DNA from: Brevundimonas diminuta 470-4
GTDB taxonomy: Bacteria > Pseudomonadota > Alphaproteobacteria > Caulobacterales > Caulobacteraceae
Direction of reading: 5' to 3'
Assembly (NCBI GenBank): GCA_000318405.1
Contig: KB291736.1
Location: 1-60,189, forward strand
DNA length: 60,189 nt
The position numbers and the translations under genes were made by a program. The notes beneath the pieces were generated by a model. The model did no database searches and was not told where the DNA came from. It saw only the letters and a list, made by a program, of their open reading frames with translations. This document shows, piece after piece, positions 15,976 through 23,182 of this stretch. The stretch's first letter is position 1. Each line of letters opens with the position of its first letter.

Positions 15976-16007
15976 GAGGTTCAAGGGATGGACGCGGTGC
16001 GGAAGCG

Positions 16008-16211
16008 TCAGAGGCGGAACTGCGCCACAAGCCGCTGGGCATCGGCATGGTGGCGCAGCATGTCGCGATAGAACCGCTTTCGCGCGCCCCGCAGTGCGGG
16101 ATCGCGCCGGGCCGATAAAGCCAGCTTGCAGCGCGCGGCGCGGATTACGGCGCGCTGGCTGTCCCAGACCAGGATGTCGAGGCGCAGGTAGGTCGCATAC
16201 ATCGCCACCAC
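16008..16211 (-). CDS. Small basic hypothetical protein
   Basis: A 67-aa protein rich in Arg, Ala and Leu (RLDILVWDSQRAVIRAARCK, LRGARKRFYRDMLRHHADAQ), mostly helical. It begins one base left of the stop of the upstream 133-aa gene, so it reads as a coupled downstream cistron. The composition could allow nucleic-acid binding but no fold is identifiable. High Arg content in a GC-rich genome makes chance frames common; the tight packing and the terminator after it support reality. Confidence 0.6.
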   Translation of the reverse strand: MVAMYATYLRLDILVWDSQRAVIRAARCKLALSARRDPALRGARKRFYRDMLRHHADAQRLVAQFRL

Positions 16212-16613
16212 CTAGACGTTGATGCGTTCGCACAGAGCGTCGATACGAGTCGGATCGAGGCCGGTATGCGCGCCGTCATTGGTGACGATGTTTTCGAGCG
16301 CAGGTTCGAGATCGCCGCGCCCAAGGGCGAGCTGGAGGAGGCGCAGCCCCGCCAGCAAGGCGTCGCGCTCCTGGGCGGTGACGCCGATGTTCAGGAAGGC
16401 CTCTACGGCTTCACCGTCTTCGAGGAGGCGAACGCCGCTATGCTCGTCGATCTCGTAATCGTCGAACTCCTGCACATAGCCGGTGGGGAGCCATGCGCCT
16501 TCGTAATGAACGCTCCGGACGAGACTTCGCGCCTCTTCGGGCGTGTCGGCCTCTAGGACGGTTTCGTAATAGACGAAGGCGTCGTGGCCTTTGCTGACGA
16601 CGAATTTCGGCAT
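16212..16613 (-). CDS. Conserved ICE hypothetical protein
   Basis: A 133-aa acidic protein (MPKFVVSKGHDAFVYYETVL start) with a short beta/alpha N-terminal unit, ADTPEEARSLVRSVHYEGAW, a middle strand VQEFDDYEIDEHSGVRLLED, and a helical C terminus with ALGRGDLEPALENIV. It looks like a folded soluble protein with normal codon use. Genes like it recur beside ssb/ardC clusters on ICEs. No function assigned. Confidence 0.72.
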   Translation of the reverse strand: MPKFVVSKGHDAFVYYETVLEADTPEEARSLVRSVHYEGAWLPTGYVQEFDDYEIDEHSGVRLLEDGEAVEAFLNIGVTAQERDALLAGLRLLQLALGRGDLEPALENIVTNDGAHTGLDPTRIDALCERINV

Positions 16614-16634
16614 GGGAAAACTCCATAGGTGAGA

Positions 16635-16658
16635 ACCCGGCGAAGCGAAGCGCCGGGT
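16635..16658 (-). terminator. Hairpin, possible terminator
   Basis: ACCCGGCG / CGCCGGGT (8 bp perfect, 8-nt loop) lies 28 nt past the stop at 16686; on the minus strand it is followed by TCTCACC, only a weak T tract. Confidence 0.45.
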
Positions 16659-16685
16659 CGGATGGGTGGAAATCGGGGGATGGGA

Positions 16686-17243
16686 TCAGGCGGCCTGTGG
16701 CAGCCGGAGCAGATCGGCGGCGGCCTCGCGCCAGAAGGGGTCGACCAGGCGTGCTTCGAGCAGGCCTGCTTGGTGGCGATGATTGCGGGCAGCACGCTGC
16801 TCGCCCCGGCCGGAGGCGGCGAAAGCCAGTCCGCGCAGGCGGCTGGCTTCGGTCACGATCCGGCGGGCCTCGCCGTCGCTGGCGACGGGCTGTTGCCAGA
16901 GAATGATCCCGGCGCGGATTTCGCCGGCCAGAACCAGATTCTGATCGTTATCCTGGATGACGGCGAAGCGTGGATGAAAGCGCAGCGTCTTATCTTGTCT
17001 CACGCCAATGCCGTCGCGCCTGACCGAAACGGCCGCGAAGCTGGTGGCGTTCTCCAGCGACGGGCGGTCGCCGAGAAAGACGCTGCGGTCGAAGCTGTCG
17101 GCCTCGTCGGTACCGACATAGCGGGCCGTGCCGATGCAGGTGATGCGCAGCGGCAGCTTCGCGGCAAGGCGCAGCCGGGGCAGGATCTGATGCGCGAGGA
17201 TGTCGCCGACCGGGGCGAAGGTGGTTTGAGGTGCAAGGGCCAT
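16686..17243 (-). CDS. Conserved ICE hypothetical protein behind a structured leader
   Basis: A 185-aa protein starting at the ATG of 17241..17243 (MALAPQTTFAPVGDILAHQI). It has mixed alpha/beta content: LPLRITCIGTARYVGTDEAD, DRSVFLGDRPSLENATSFAA, LRFHPRFAVIQDNDQNLVLA, and an Arg-rich C terminus. The first ATG I chose directly follows GGAG and the shared leader at 17259..17326; the longer frame would start inside that leader. No recognised domain. The leader groups it with parB-like and ardC, so it is probably expressed with them. Confidence 0.75.
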   Translation of the reverse strand: MALAPQTTFAPVGDILAHQILPRLRLAAKLPLRITCIGTARYVGTDEADSFDRSVFLGDRPSLENATSFAAVSVRRDGIGVRQDKTLRFHPRFAVIQDNDQNLVLAGEIRAGIILWQQPVASDGEARRIVTEASRLRGLAFAASGRGEQRAARNHRHQAGLLEARLVDPFWREAAADLLRLPQAA

Positions 17244-17258
17244 CGCAGGATGCTCCAG

Positions 17259-17326
17259 GACGGGCGCCGGGAGCTCTCTCTCCGGCAACCAACCCGTCAC
17301 GGAAAACCCGTCCGCACTCTCACTCT
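17259..17326 (-). promoter_or_regulatory. Shared structured leader, copy A
   Basis: On the minus strand it begins AGAGTGAGAGTGCGGAC and ends GGCGCCCGTC, 15 nt before the start codon. GACGGG and CCCGTC form an outer stem around a second hairpin, GCCGGAG/CTCCCGGC. Copies B (20738..20804) and C (22069..22137) keep both stems while the inner stem changes sequence. Confidence 0.7.
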
Positions 17327-17438
17327 CCCTTGTCGGGGCATGAGCCGGCGCCGCTGCCGGCGATGAGCGGTAGCGCAGCGCTGAAGGCCCGGACGCGATC
17401 TTGCGCTCCGAGCCGTCGGGGTGAGGCGCTGTCGCGCC

Positions 17439-17603
17439 TCAGCCGAATGGATCAAGTTCCAGCCTGACCATTTCTTCGTCGCCATCGAATTCGTCGGCGG
17501 GCATGGCGCCGTGAGTGCCGTCCCCGGCCTGGAAGACGATGATCGAAACCATCAGCGTGGTGGCTAGGCTTGCGGCGAAGGCGGTGGCATTTGCATAGGA
17601 CAT
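17439..17603 (-). CDS. 54-aa single-span membrane protein
   Basis: Starts at the ATG of 17601..17603 (MSYANATAFAASLATTLMVS). It has one hydrophobic helix at residues 6-24 and an acidic C-terminal tail (PADEFDGDEEMVRLELDPFG). The ribosome binding site is AGGAGCC. Its small size, clean start and preceding hairpin argue for a real gene, but no family is recognised. A small membrane-anchored factor is as much as can be said. Confidence 0.55.
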   Translation of the reverse strand: MSYANATAFAASLATTLMVSIIVFQAGDGTHGAMPADEFDGDEEMVRLELDPFG

Positions 17604-17613
17604 GGTTCCGGCT

Positions 17614-17653
17614 CCTGTCTTGGGAGGCGGGGGACCATCCCCCGCGCGACAGG
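17614..17653 (-). promoter_or_regulatory. Hairpin leader with GGGATGGTCCC core
   Basis: Nested perfect stems CCTGTC/GACAGG (outside) and GCGGGGGA/TCCCCCGC (inside) lie 10 nt upstream of the 54-aa gene. The centre GGGACCATCCC (17631..17641) is identical to that in the ssb leader. Confidence 0.5.
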
Positions 17654-18202
17654 CGCCCGAAGTGTCTGACCGGCTCTGCAATCACCCTCGGGCGTTCGGA
17701 CCTTTTCCGAATCCCCGAAGGCGGCACGCGCGCGTAAGCCGACCCCTTGCGGGTTGATTGACAAGGAGACGGATCGGACCAAGGTTTGCGAATGGAAGCG
17801 GGATGGTGTCCGGCATCAGACAGCAGCCGGATCATCAATCTAGAGGGATGCCATTGCCCCGCACTTCCCGCCTAATGGTGAAGCGAAGATGTTTGAGGGT
17901 CTGAGCTGTCCGGGCACGAGCTTGGCCCGCTATGGCGTTGCATGGCGCCGAGGTCCACCGGTCGAATTGATGAGAATACTATGAGCGGCCGGTTGCGTCA
18001 GGATGGAATTCATACGCGCTCGAAGCTTTGATGCGGCCTCTTGTTGAGGTGAAACCATGAGCAGAAATGCACTTTTGCGGGCAACGATGAAGACGAACGA
18101 GAGCAGCCGATCATCCTGGCGTATGGCGATGGCGGTTATCGGGGCGGCCTTCGGGGTTTGGACGAAGTCCGACACACCGAATCAACGAAGCGATCGACGC
18201 TC
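17654..18202. other. 550-nt region with no convincing gene
   Basis: It is lower in GC than its surroundings and has short open frames on both strands, none with a recognisable domain. An 81-aa minus-strand frame (17930..18175) has no visible ribosome binding site. The region probably contains promoters for the flanking divergent genes. Confidence 0.3.
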
Positions 18203-18415
18203 ATGATGAGTGGCTATGTGACGGGTAAGTCCGCCAATGTCGGTGGAGAGCGACGGCGTTATACGGTCATTGAGAAGCCCGATGGGTGGTGCGTAAGCCT
18301 GAACGGGATGACAACAGGGGCGTTTCCGAACCGGGCCGCGGCTGCAACGGTGGCGAGGAGCCTCCAGCACCAAGCCGATAACCTCAATCACGTCTATGAG
18401 CGGAAATCCCACTGA
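18203..18415 (+). CDS. Small hypothetical protein on the opposite strand
   Basis: A 70-aa protein (MMSGYVTGKSANVGGERRRY...) with a beta-strand pair YTVIEKPDGWCVSLNGMTTG and a helix NRAAAATVARSLQHQADNLN. The shape resembles DUF2188-like or AP2-like small folds in which a W-containing strand pair is followed by one helix, but I cannot assign a family. It is the only plus-strand candidate gene in the element. Good codon use in the body and the sensible fold support it; the start could also be 18206. Confidence 0.5.
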   Translation: MMSGYVTGKSANVGGERRRYTVIEKPDGWCVSLNGMTTGAFPNRAAAATVARSLQHQADNLNHVYERKSH

Positions 18416-18488
18416 GAGGGGAACCGGCTACCGCCATTTGACGGCCGGCTGGTAGATAAATGTCGGAGGTGGGAGTTCCCTGAAAATG

Positions 18489-18520
18489 AAAAAAGGCCCG
18501 ACGACGGATCGCCGGGCCTT
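18489..18520 (-). terminator. Intrinsic terminator of the parB-like gene
   Basis: AAGGCCCG / CGGGCCTT, 8 bp perfect with a 12-nt loop, followed on the minus strand by TTTTTTC. It begins 55 nt past the stop at 18575. Confidence 0.85.
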
Positions 18521-18574
18521 GAAGCTGAAAATGAAGACGGCGGGGCGGCTTCGACCGCCCGCCGGGGTTTGGCG

Positions 18575-20722
18575 TCATTCCGCGGCGATCATCGCTGGCG
18601 CCTCGGCTTCCGGGTCTTCGGCGGTTTCCTCGTCCTCGTCCTCACAGGCAAGGAAGGCTGGGAGCGCAGTCTCGGCCTCGCCTTCCGAGGTATCGGATGT
18701 GGTCGGCTCGTCATGGTCGATCAGGCGCAGCGGCTCCGGTAGCCAGCCACTGTCGGCCAGCAGGCGTTCGGCCTCCTTGGCCATGTCGCCCTTCTTCAAG
18801 TGGTCGATGAGCTGGGCCGCGCGTTCGCCCGCGCCTTCGCGGACGGCCGCAAGAATGCGGGGCTTGGTGACGCGGCCGAGATAGTTCTCGACCGTGGGTC
18901 GGAAGCCGACGTCCACCATGTCGAGGCCGGTGGCGCGGGCCAGTCGATCGGCCTCTGCCATACGCCGGTCGAGGCCCGACTGCGACACGCCGCTGCCGCT
19001 GTAGGGATTCGGCCGTTCATAGAGGGCGTTGATCCCATAGCTGACGCAATGCGCGAGCAGCGCCATGCGGCTGGCGTCGTCGAGCACGGCGAGCCAGTCC
19101 CACAGCGCATCCTCATCGGCTGGTAGGTCAGCCTTCCAGTCCTCATGCCGCTGGATGACGGACTTGGCATAGGCCGTCTCGGCGAGATCCTTGCCCTGTT
19201 CGCGGAAGAAGACGTGATTGACGGACGCCTGCAGGCTGGCGCCGGAGGTGGCCGTCCGCTGGAAGGTGTCGCGCACGAGCTTGTGCAGCAAGGCGGTAAA
19301 CGCGACCTGGGGATTGGCGCCCACGGCATCGCGGAGCGCCAGGGTGCGGTGCGCAGTCAGCTCGGTAACGAGCCGTTCGGGCAGCGGCTTGATGACGTCT
19401 TCCTCGTCGTCATCCTCCGGTTCGGCCGACTGGCCGCCGATGGTGATGACGGCGCGCTGAACGGTGCCGGATGCCGCGACTTCGGTACCGGTGGCTTCGG
19501 CCTCGCCGTCGGGGTCCTCGACGCCGACCGGCGTCTCGTCCTCCGGGCGCACATAGCCGCGATCGACGACGGGCTCGCCATTGCGGTCGACGCTGATGAA
19601 GACGCCGCCACGCGCGATGTCGGCCGGATCGTAGATGACCGGGCGCTTCTCGAAGGCTTCGAGCGCCGTCTCGATCTCGCCGAGACGCTGGTCGATCTCG
19701 TCCGGCAGCTCATCGGCTTCCGAGTATTCAGCCTCGATCCGTTCGTATTCCTCACGCAGGGCTTCTCGGGCCGCGCGCTCGTCATCGTTCAGATCGACGA
19801 GGGTGAAGTCGAGCGCCCGCAGCCCCTGATCGTAGCCATAGGGCAGATCGGTATCGACGGTGATCCACTTCCAGCCCTCGGCGGCGATTTCCTCGGCGAG
19901 GGTCTTGAGCTTCTCCGCGACCAGGCGGTCGAGAAGCGCGGGGTCCTGAAGCCAGCCGCCTCTATCGGTCTGGAAGAGATCGCGCAGCACGCTGCCGCCC
20001 GCCTGCTCATAGGTTTCGATGCCGATGAACAGGGCGCGCTTGTCGGTGGCCGGCACCGTGGTTTCAGTGAGCAACTGGCGAATATACCAGGGTTGGCGAT
20101 TGTGGGAGGTCTGGACCGTCTCCCAGACCTGCTCCTGGCGGGCATGGTCGGGATTGACGGTGAAGGCCATCAGCTCTTCGAGCTTCATGCCGTCCTCGGC
20201 ATAGATGCCGAGGAGCGTGGGCGAGACAGAGGCCAGACGCAGGCGCTGCTTCACAACCTGCGCGGTCGTGAAGAAGGCGGCAGCGATCTCCTCCTCGCTC
20301 ATGCCCTTGCGGCGCATGTCGTAGAAGGCCCGGAACTGATCGAGAGGATGCAGCGGCACGCGCTGGGTGTTTTCGGCGAGGCTGTCGTCCTCGGCGAGAA
20401 TCGACGTCGAGGGATCACGCACGACGCAGGGCACAGGCGCGGTCCTGGCGAGACGCTTCTGCTTCACGAGGATGGCGAGCGCCTGATAGCGGCGACCGCC
20501 GGCGGGAACTTCATACATGTCGGTCTCATCGCCCCTGGCGTCGAGGACCGGGCGGACATTGAGGCTCTGGAGGAGCGTGCCTCGGCGGGCGATGTCCTCG
20601 GCCAGTTCCTCGACCGAGACGCCGGCCTTGACACGTCGGACGTTGGATTGGCTGAGCACGAGCTTGTTGAAGGGGATGTCGCGGGAAGGCGACAGGATGA
20701 TTTTCTGGGCGGCAGTAGCCAT
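18575..20722 (-). CDS. ParB/RepB-like protein with long C-terminal extension
   Basis: A 715-aa protein. The N-terminal ParB/sulfiredoxin-like domain (about residues 15-120) has SNVRRVKAGVSVEELAEDIA, YEVPAGGRRYQALAIL and SLAENTQRVPLHPLDQF. A HTH follows (SEEEIAAAFFTTAQVVKQRL). The remaining 500 residues are helical with an acidic linker near 430-455 and an acidic tail. It is about twice the length of a chromosomal ParB and no parA adjoins it. Such long ParB-like proteins are typical of conjugative elements, where the domain may act as a nuclease or CTPase during establishment. The exact role is unknown. Confidence 0.88.
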   Translation of the reverse strand: MATAAQKIILSPSRDIPFNKLVLSQSNVRRVKAGVSVEELAEDIARRGTLLQSLNVRPVLDARGDETDMYEVPAGGRRYQALAILVKQKRLARTAPVPCVVRDPSTSILAEDDSLAENTQRVPLHPLDQFRAFYDMRRKGMSEEEIAAAFFTTAQVVKQRLRLASVSPTLLGIYAEDGMKLEELMAFTVNPDHARQEQVWETVQTSHNRQPWYIRQLLTETTVPATDKRALFIGIETYEQAGGSVLRDLFQTDRGGWLQDPALLDRLVAEKLKTLAEEIAAEGWKWITVDTDLPYGYDQGLRALDFTLVDLNDDERAAREALREEYERIEAEYSEADELPDEIDQRLGEIETALEAFEKRPVIYDPADIARGGVFISVDRNGEPVVDRGYVRPEDETPVGVEDPDGEAEATGTEVAASGTVQRAVITIGGQSAEPEDDDEEDVIKPLPERLVTELTAHRTLALRDAVGANPQVAFTALLHKLVRDTFQRTATSGASLQASVNHVFFREQGKDLAETAYAKSVIQRHEDWKADLPADEDALWDWLAVLDDASRMALLAHCVSYGINALYERPNPYSGSGVSQSGLDRRMAEADRLARATGLDMVDVGFRPTVENYLGRVTKPRILAAVREGAGERAAQLIDHLKKGDMAKEAERLLADSGWLPEPLRLIDHDEPTTSDTSEGEAETALPAFLACEDEDEETAEDPEAEAPAMIAAE

Positions 20723-20737
20723 CGTGGTAGTCTCCGC

Positions 20738-20804
20738 GACGGGCGCCGAGAGCCTCTCTCTCGACCCGAACCCGTCACGAAAATCCCCACCTCCCTCTCA
20801 CTCT
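20738..20804 (-). promoter_or_regulatory. Shared structured leader, copy B
   Basis: Upstream of the parB-like gene, ending 15 nt before its ATG, with GGAG between. Outer stem GACGGG/CCCGTC; inner stem CGAGAG/CTCTCG, perfect although its sequence differs from copies A and C. It begins AGAGTGAGAGGGAGG on the minus strand. Confidence 0.7.
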
Positions 20805-20853
20805 GCTGGTCAGGCCTATCGTCTAGCCAGGGGCGAGAACGGAACGGCGATGT

Positions 20854-21057
20854 TCAGGGCGCCCAGAAACCCGAAAGCCCGGAAAGCCGCAGAAGCGGCT
20901 TTGCGCCTCTGCAGATTGGAGGAGATCCCGGCTGAGACGATGTAGACGGGAAAGGGCACGATATTGGGCCGACTTCGCCTTGCGCCGCCATCAGGGCCAG
21001 CGTGGTGGACTTGATACCGGCGGCGAGACTGAGGACGCGCAGGCGGATGTCAGCCAA
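20854..21057 (-). pseudogene. Remnant of a PP-loop (phosphoadenosine phosphosulfate reductase-like) gene
   Basis: The frame begins MADIRLRVLSLAAGIKSTTL, then ALMAAQGEVGP. This resembles the opening of the PAPS-reductase-like genes common on phages and ICEs (LSLGAGVQSTTLALMA in intact members, where the loop binds ATP). After about 32 residues it turns into unrelated Ser/Pro-rich sequence, and only a 67-aa frame remains instead of several hundred residues. It lies in the space between the ardC gene and the parB-like leader. Read as a decayed gene start. Confidence 0.55.
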
Positions 21058-21101
21058 CTACGCGGGGGCGGGAACGAAGCCCGGAAAGGCGAGCGCGTTC
21101 A

Positions 21102-22055
21102 TCACGCCGCCTCCCTCTCATCGTCGTTCTGGTCGATGCCGCCGGAATCCGGCAGGAAGCTGAGAAGCCAGTCGGCCGCCTTGCTGGCCTGGGAGGCGGC
21201 TCGGACGATGGCGCGATTGTCCTCGCGCAGGACGTCCAGCCAGGAGCCGATATAGTCGGCATGGCGGACGGTTGGAGCGATACCGAACGAGGCACAGCAG
21301 AAGGCCGCGTTGATCTCGGCGATCAGCTCCTCGAAGGCGTATTTCTTGGTGCCGAAGGAGCCGGAAAAATCACGGCCGAGGCGCGAGGGATGGCCCGTCG
21401 CGTGTCCGAGCTCGTGCAGGGCCGTACGGTGCCAGTTGATCGGCTCGAAATACGCCTGCGGCGGCGGAACGACGACATAGTCATGCGTCGGGACATAGAA
21501 CGCGCGGTTTCCGCCGATGCGGAAATCGATGCCGGTCGCCCGGATCAGGGCCTCGACGCGCGGCTCAATCAGGCCCAGTTCGGGCGGCGGTGCGACGGCG
21601 GCGACTTCCTCGGGCAGGCCATCGCATTGAGCAGCGTTGAAGACCGTGAAGCGCTTCAGGAACGGAATCGCCTGAGCGTCCCCGCCAGCCTCACGGGCGC
21701 GGCGCTTTTCGTCCTCGGGGGTGAAACGGTCGACATAGACGACGGTTGTGCCGCGCTCGCCCTTCCTGACATTGCCGCCGAGGGAAAGCGCCTGGCGGAA
21801 GGTGAGCCAGCTCTGGCCGGGGAAACCATGCTCGATGACGGCGCCCCAGAGAATGAGGACATTGATCCCCGAATAGCGCCGGCCTGTGGCGGCGTTCTGC
21901 GGCATGGCAAGCGGCGCCTTGACCGCGGCCGAGCCCCAGGGCTGAACCCAGGGGAAGCGGCCGGCCTCCAGTTCGTCGATGATCTTGTTTGTGATATCGT
22001 CGTAAAGGCTCGCCCGATCCGAGCCGGCGCGCGCGCTGCGATCCTGTCTGGACAT
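21102..22055 (-). CDS. ardC: ArdC-family antirestriction protein / zincin-like peptidase
   Basis: A 317-aa protein with an N-terminal ArdC ssDNA-binding domain (about residues 15-130: SLYDDITNKIIDELEAGRFP, SGINVLILWGA, TFRQALSLGGNVRKGERGTT, VYVDRFTP). A C-terminal metallopeptidase domain carries the zinc motif HELGH at about residue 215 (TALHELGHATGHPSRLGRDF), with LIAEINAAF after it. ArdC proteins coat incoming single-stranded DNA and protect it from restriction. A structured leader (22069..22137) precedes it, as for two other genes of this block. Confidence 0.92.
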   Translation of the reverse strand: MSRQDRSARAGSDRASLYDDITNKIIDELEAGRFPWVQPWGSAAVKAPLAMPQNAATGRRYSGINVLILWGAVIEHGFPGQSWLTFRQALSLGGNVRKGERGTTVVYVDRFTPEDEKRRAREAGGDAQAIPFLKRFTVFNAAQCDGLPEEVAAVAPPPELGLIEPRVEALIRATGIDFRIGGNRAFYVPTHDYVVVPPPQAYFEPINWHRTALHELGHATGHPSRLGRDFSGSFGTKKYAFEELIAEINAAFCCASFGIAPTVRHADYIGSWLDVLREDNRAIVRAASQASKAADWLLSFLPDSGGIDQNDDEREAA

Positions 22056-22068
22056 CGCGGTTCTCCGC

Positions 22069-22137
22069 GACGGGCGCCGGAGACCTCTTCTCCAGCCCTC
22101 AACCCGTCACGGCAAACCCGGTCCGCACTCTCACTCT
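22069..22137 (-). promoter_or_regulatory. Shared structured leader, copy C
   Basis: Upstream of ardC, ending 13 nt before the ATG with GGAG between. Outer stem GACGGG/CCCGTC, inner stem CTGGAGA/TCTCCGG with one G-T pair. On the minus strand it begins AGAGTGAGAGTGCGGACC, nearly identical to copy A. Confidence 0.7.
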
Positions 22138-22311
22138 GAAGGGGGCGTTGCGGGGTCTCCCCGCAGAAGGGGTGCGCCGGCAACGCAGTGCCGGCCAGGG
22201 GGAAGGCTTTCCCCCGTTAAAACCTGCTTCTGCGGAAGAACTAACCGCCCCACACGTCAAAACGGCCACCGCCAGCCTCCGTACAAACCGCACGGCGAGA
22301 ACGGCGTCGGC

Positions 22312-23121
22312 CTAATCCGTCGCACAGCCCTTCGCGGGTGCCTCCTGAGGATTGGGAGGTTCCTCGAACCTGATCAAGCCGAGATCCATAAGAATCTGGC
22401 GTCCGACGAAAAGCAGATTCACTTCGTCGGGATTGAGGGTGTCCCCGGTCACGCTGTTCTCCACCTCGCCGGCCAGTTGGGCCATCATGAGGATGTAACT
22501 GACGTGAAGCGCATAAAAGTTGAGGGTGATTTCATGGTGGTAGATCGGTAGCAGCGAAGGACCGTCGTGCTCACCGATCGCCATAATAACGAAGTTTTTG
22601 AGCAGATTCGCGTGCGAGACATGGGCACCACCGCTGAGGTCGCCGTAGGTCCGCCCCATGTCACGAAGAACACCGATGGTCGCATGCGGCGTCTTTCCGT
22701 CCTTGCGCCGACCTACGGTGAATTCTTCGACAGCCGCGATGATTTCGTGCTGCTGGCGCAGCAGCGTTGCGGCCTGAGGATAGAACCCTTCAACGATTGC
22801 CGTTTCACAGAGGTCGATCCCTTGGACAAAATGGGCGATCAGCGCTGCCTGACCCTGTACGTCCTCACGATCGGCGGGAATTGGCTTTCCGGCTATTCGT
22901 GAGAGGAAGTTGACCAGAGCGTTGACCGCAGATGCGTGCGCTTGTGTAATCAGCCCCCATTCTTTTGAGTTTTTGAAGGCAGCGCGGTTTTGCTCTCGGC
23001 GCTTCATTTGTAACCCGCCATGTATCGCTACGGGGCCAAGCGTCTTTTCGCCGATTCCCTGCATCCGGCTCATCCAGTCTTCTCCGATGTCCCAATCACC
23101 CATTTCTTTGTTGGTCCTCAC
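22312..23121 (-). CDS. Helical cytoplasmic protein of unknown function
   Basis: A 269-aa mostly helical protein. Conspicuous parts are AHASAVNALVNFLSRIAGKP, CETAIVEGFYPQAATLLRQQ, HEIIAAVEEF, and a His-rich centre (YGDLSGGAHVSHANLL, PIYHHEITLNFYALHVSYIL). The layout recalls DUF5677-like or HEPN-like helical bundles, but the RX4-6H motif is not clear and I do not assign one. It is the first cargo gene after ardC, on the same strand as the mutagenesis cassette. It may be a lone defence or stress gene; that is a guess from position. Confidence 0.7.
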   Translation of the reverse strand: MRTNKEMGDWDIGEDWMSRMQGIGEKTLGPVAIHGGLQMKRREQNRAAFKNSKEWGLITQAHASAVNALVNFLSRIAGKPIPADREDVQGQAALIAHFVQGIDLCETAIVEGFYPQAATLLRQQHEIIAAVEEFTVGRRKDGKTPHATIGVLRDMGRTYGDLSGGAHVSHANLLKNFVIMAIGEHDGPSLLPIYHHEITLNFYALHVSYILMMAQLAGEVENSVTGDTLNPDEVNLLFVGRQILMDLGLIRFEEPPNPQEAPAKGCATD

Positions 23122-23182
23122 TGCCCTGTTGTCTCAGAGATGACTATTCAGTTGGAACGAGATTTCCCACTGGCGCTAACCT

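Noticed and set aside
17930..18175. 81-aa minus-strand frame in a low-GC gap
   Set aside because: No ribosome binding site or recognisable domain; the hydrophobic part is short. Not enough support.
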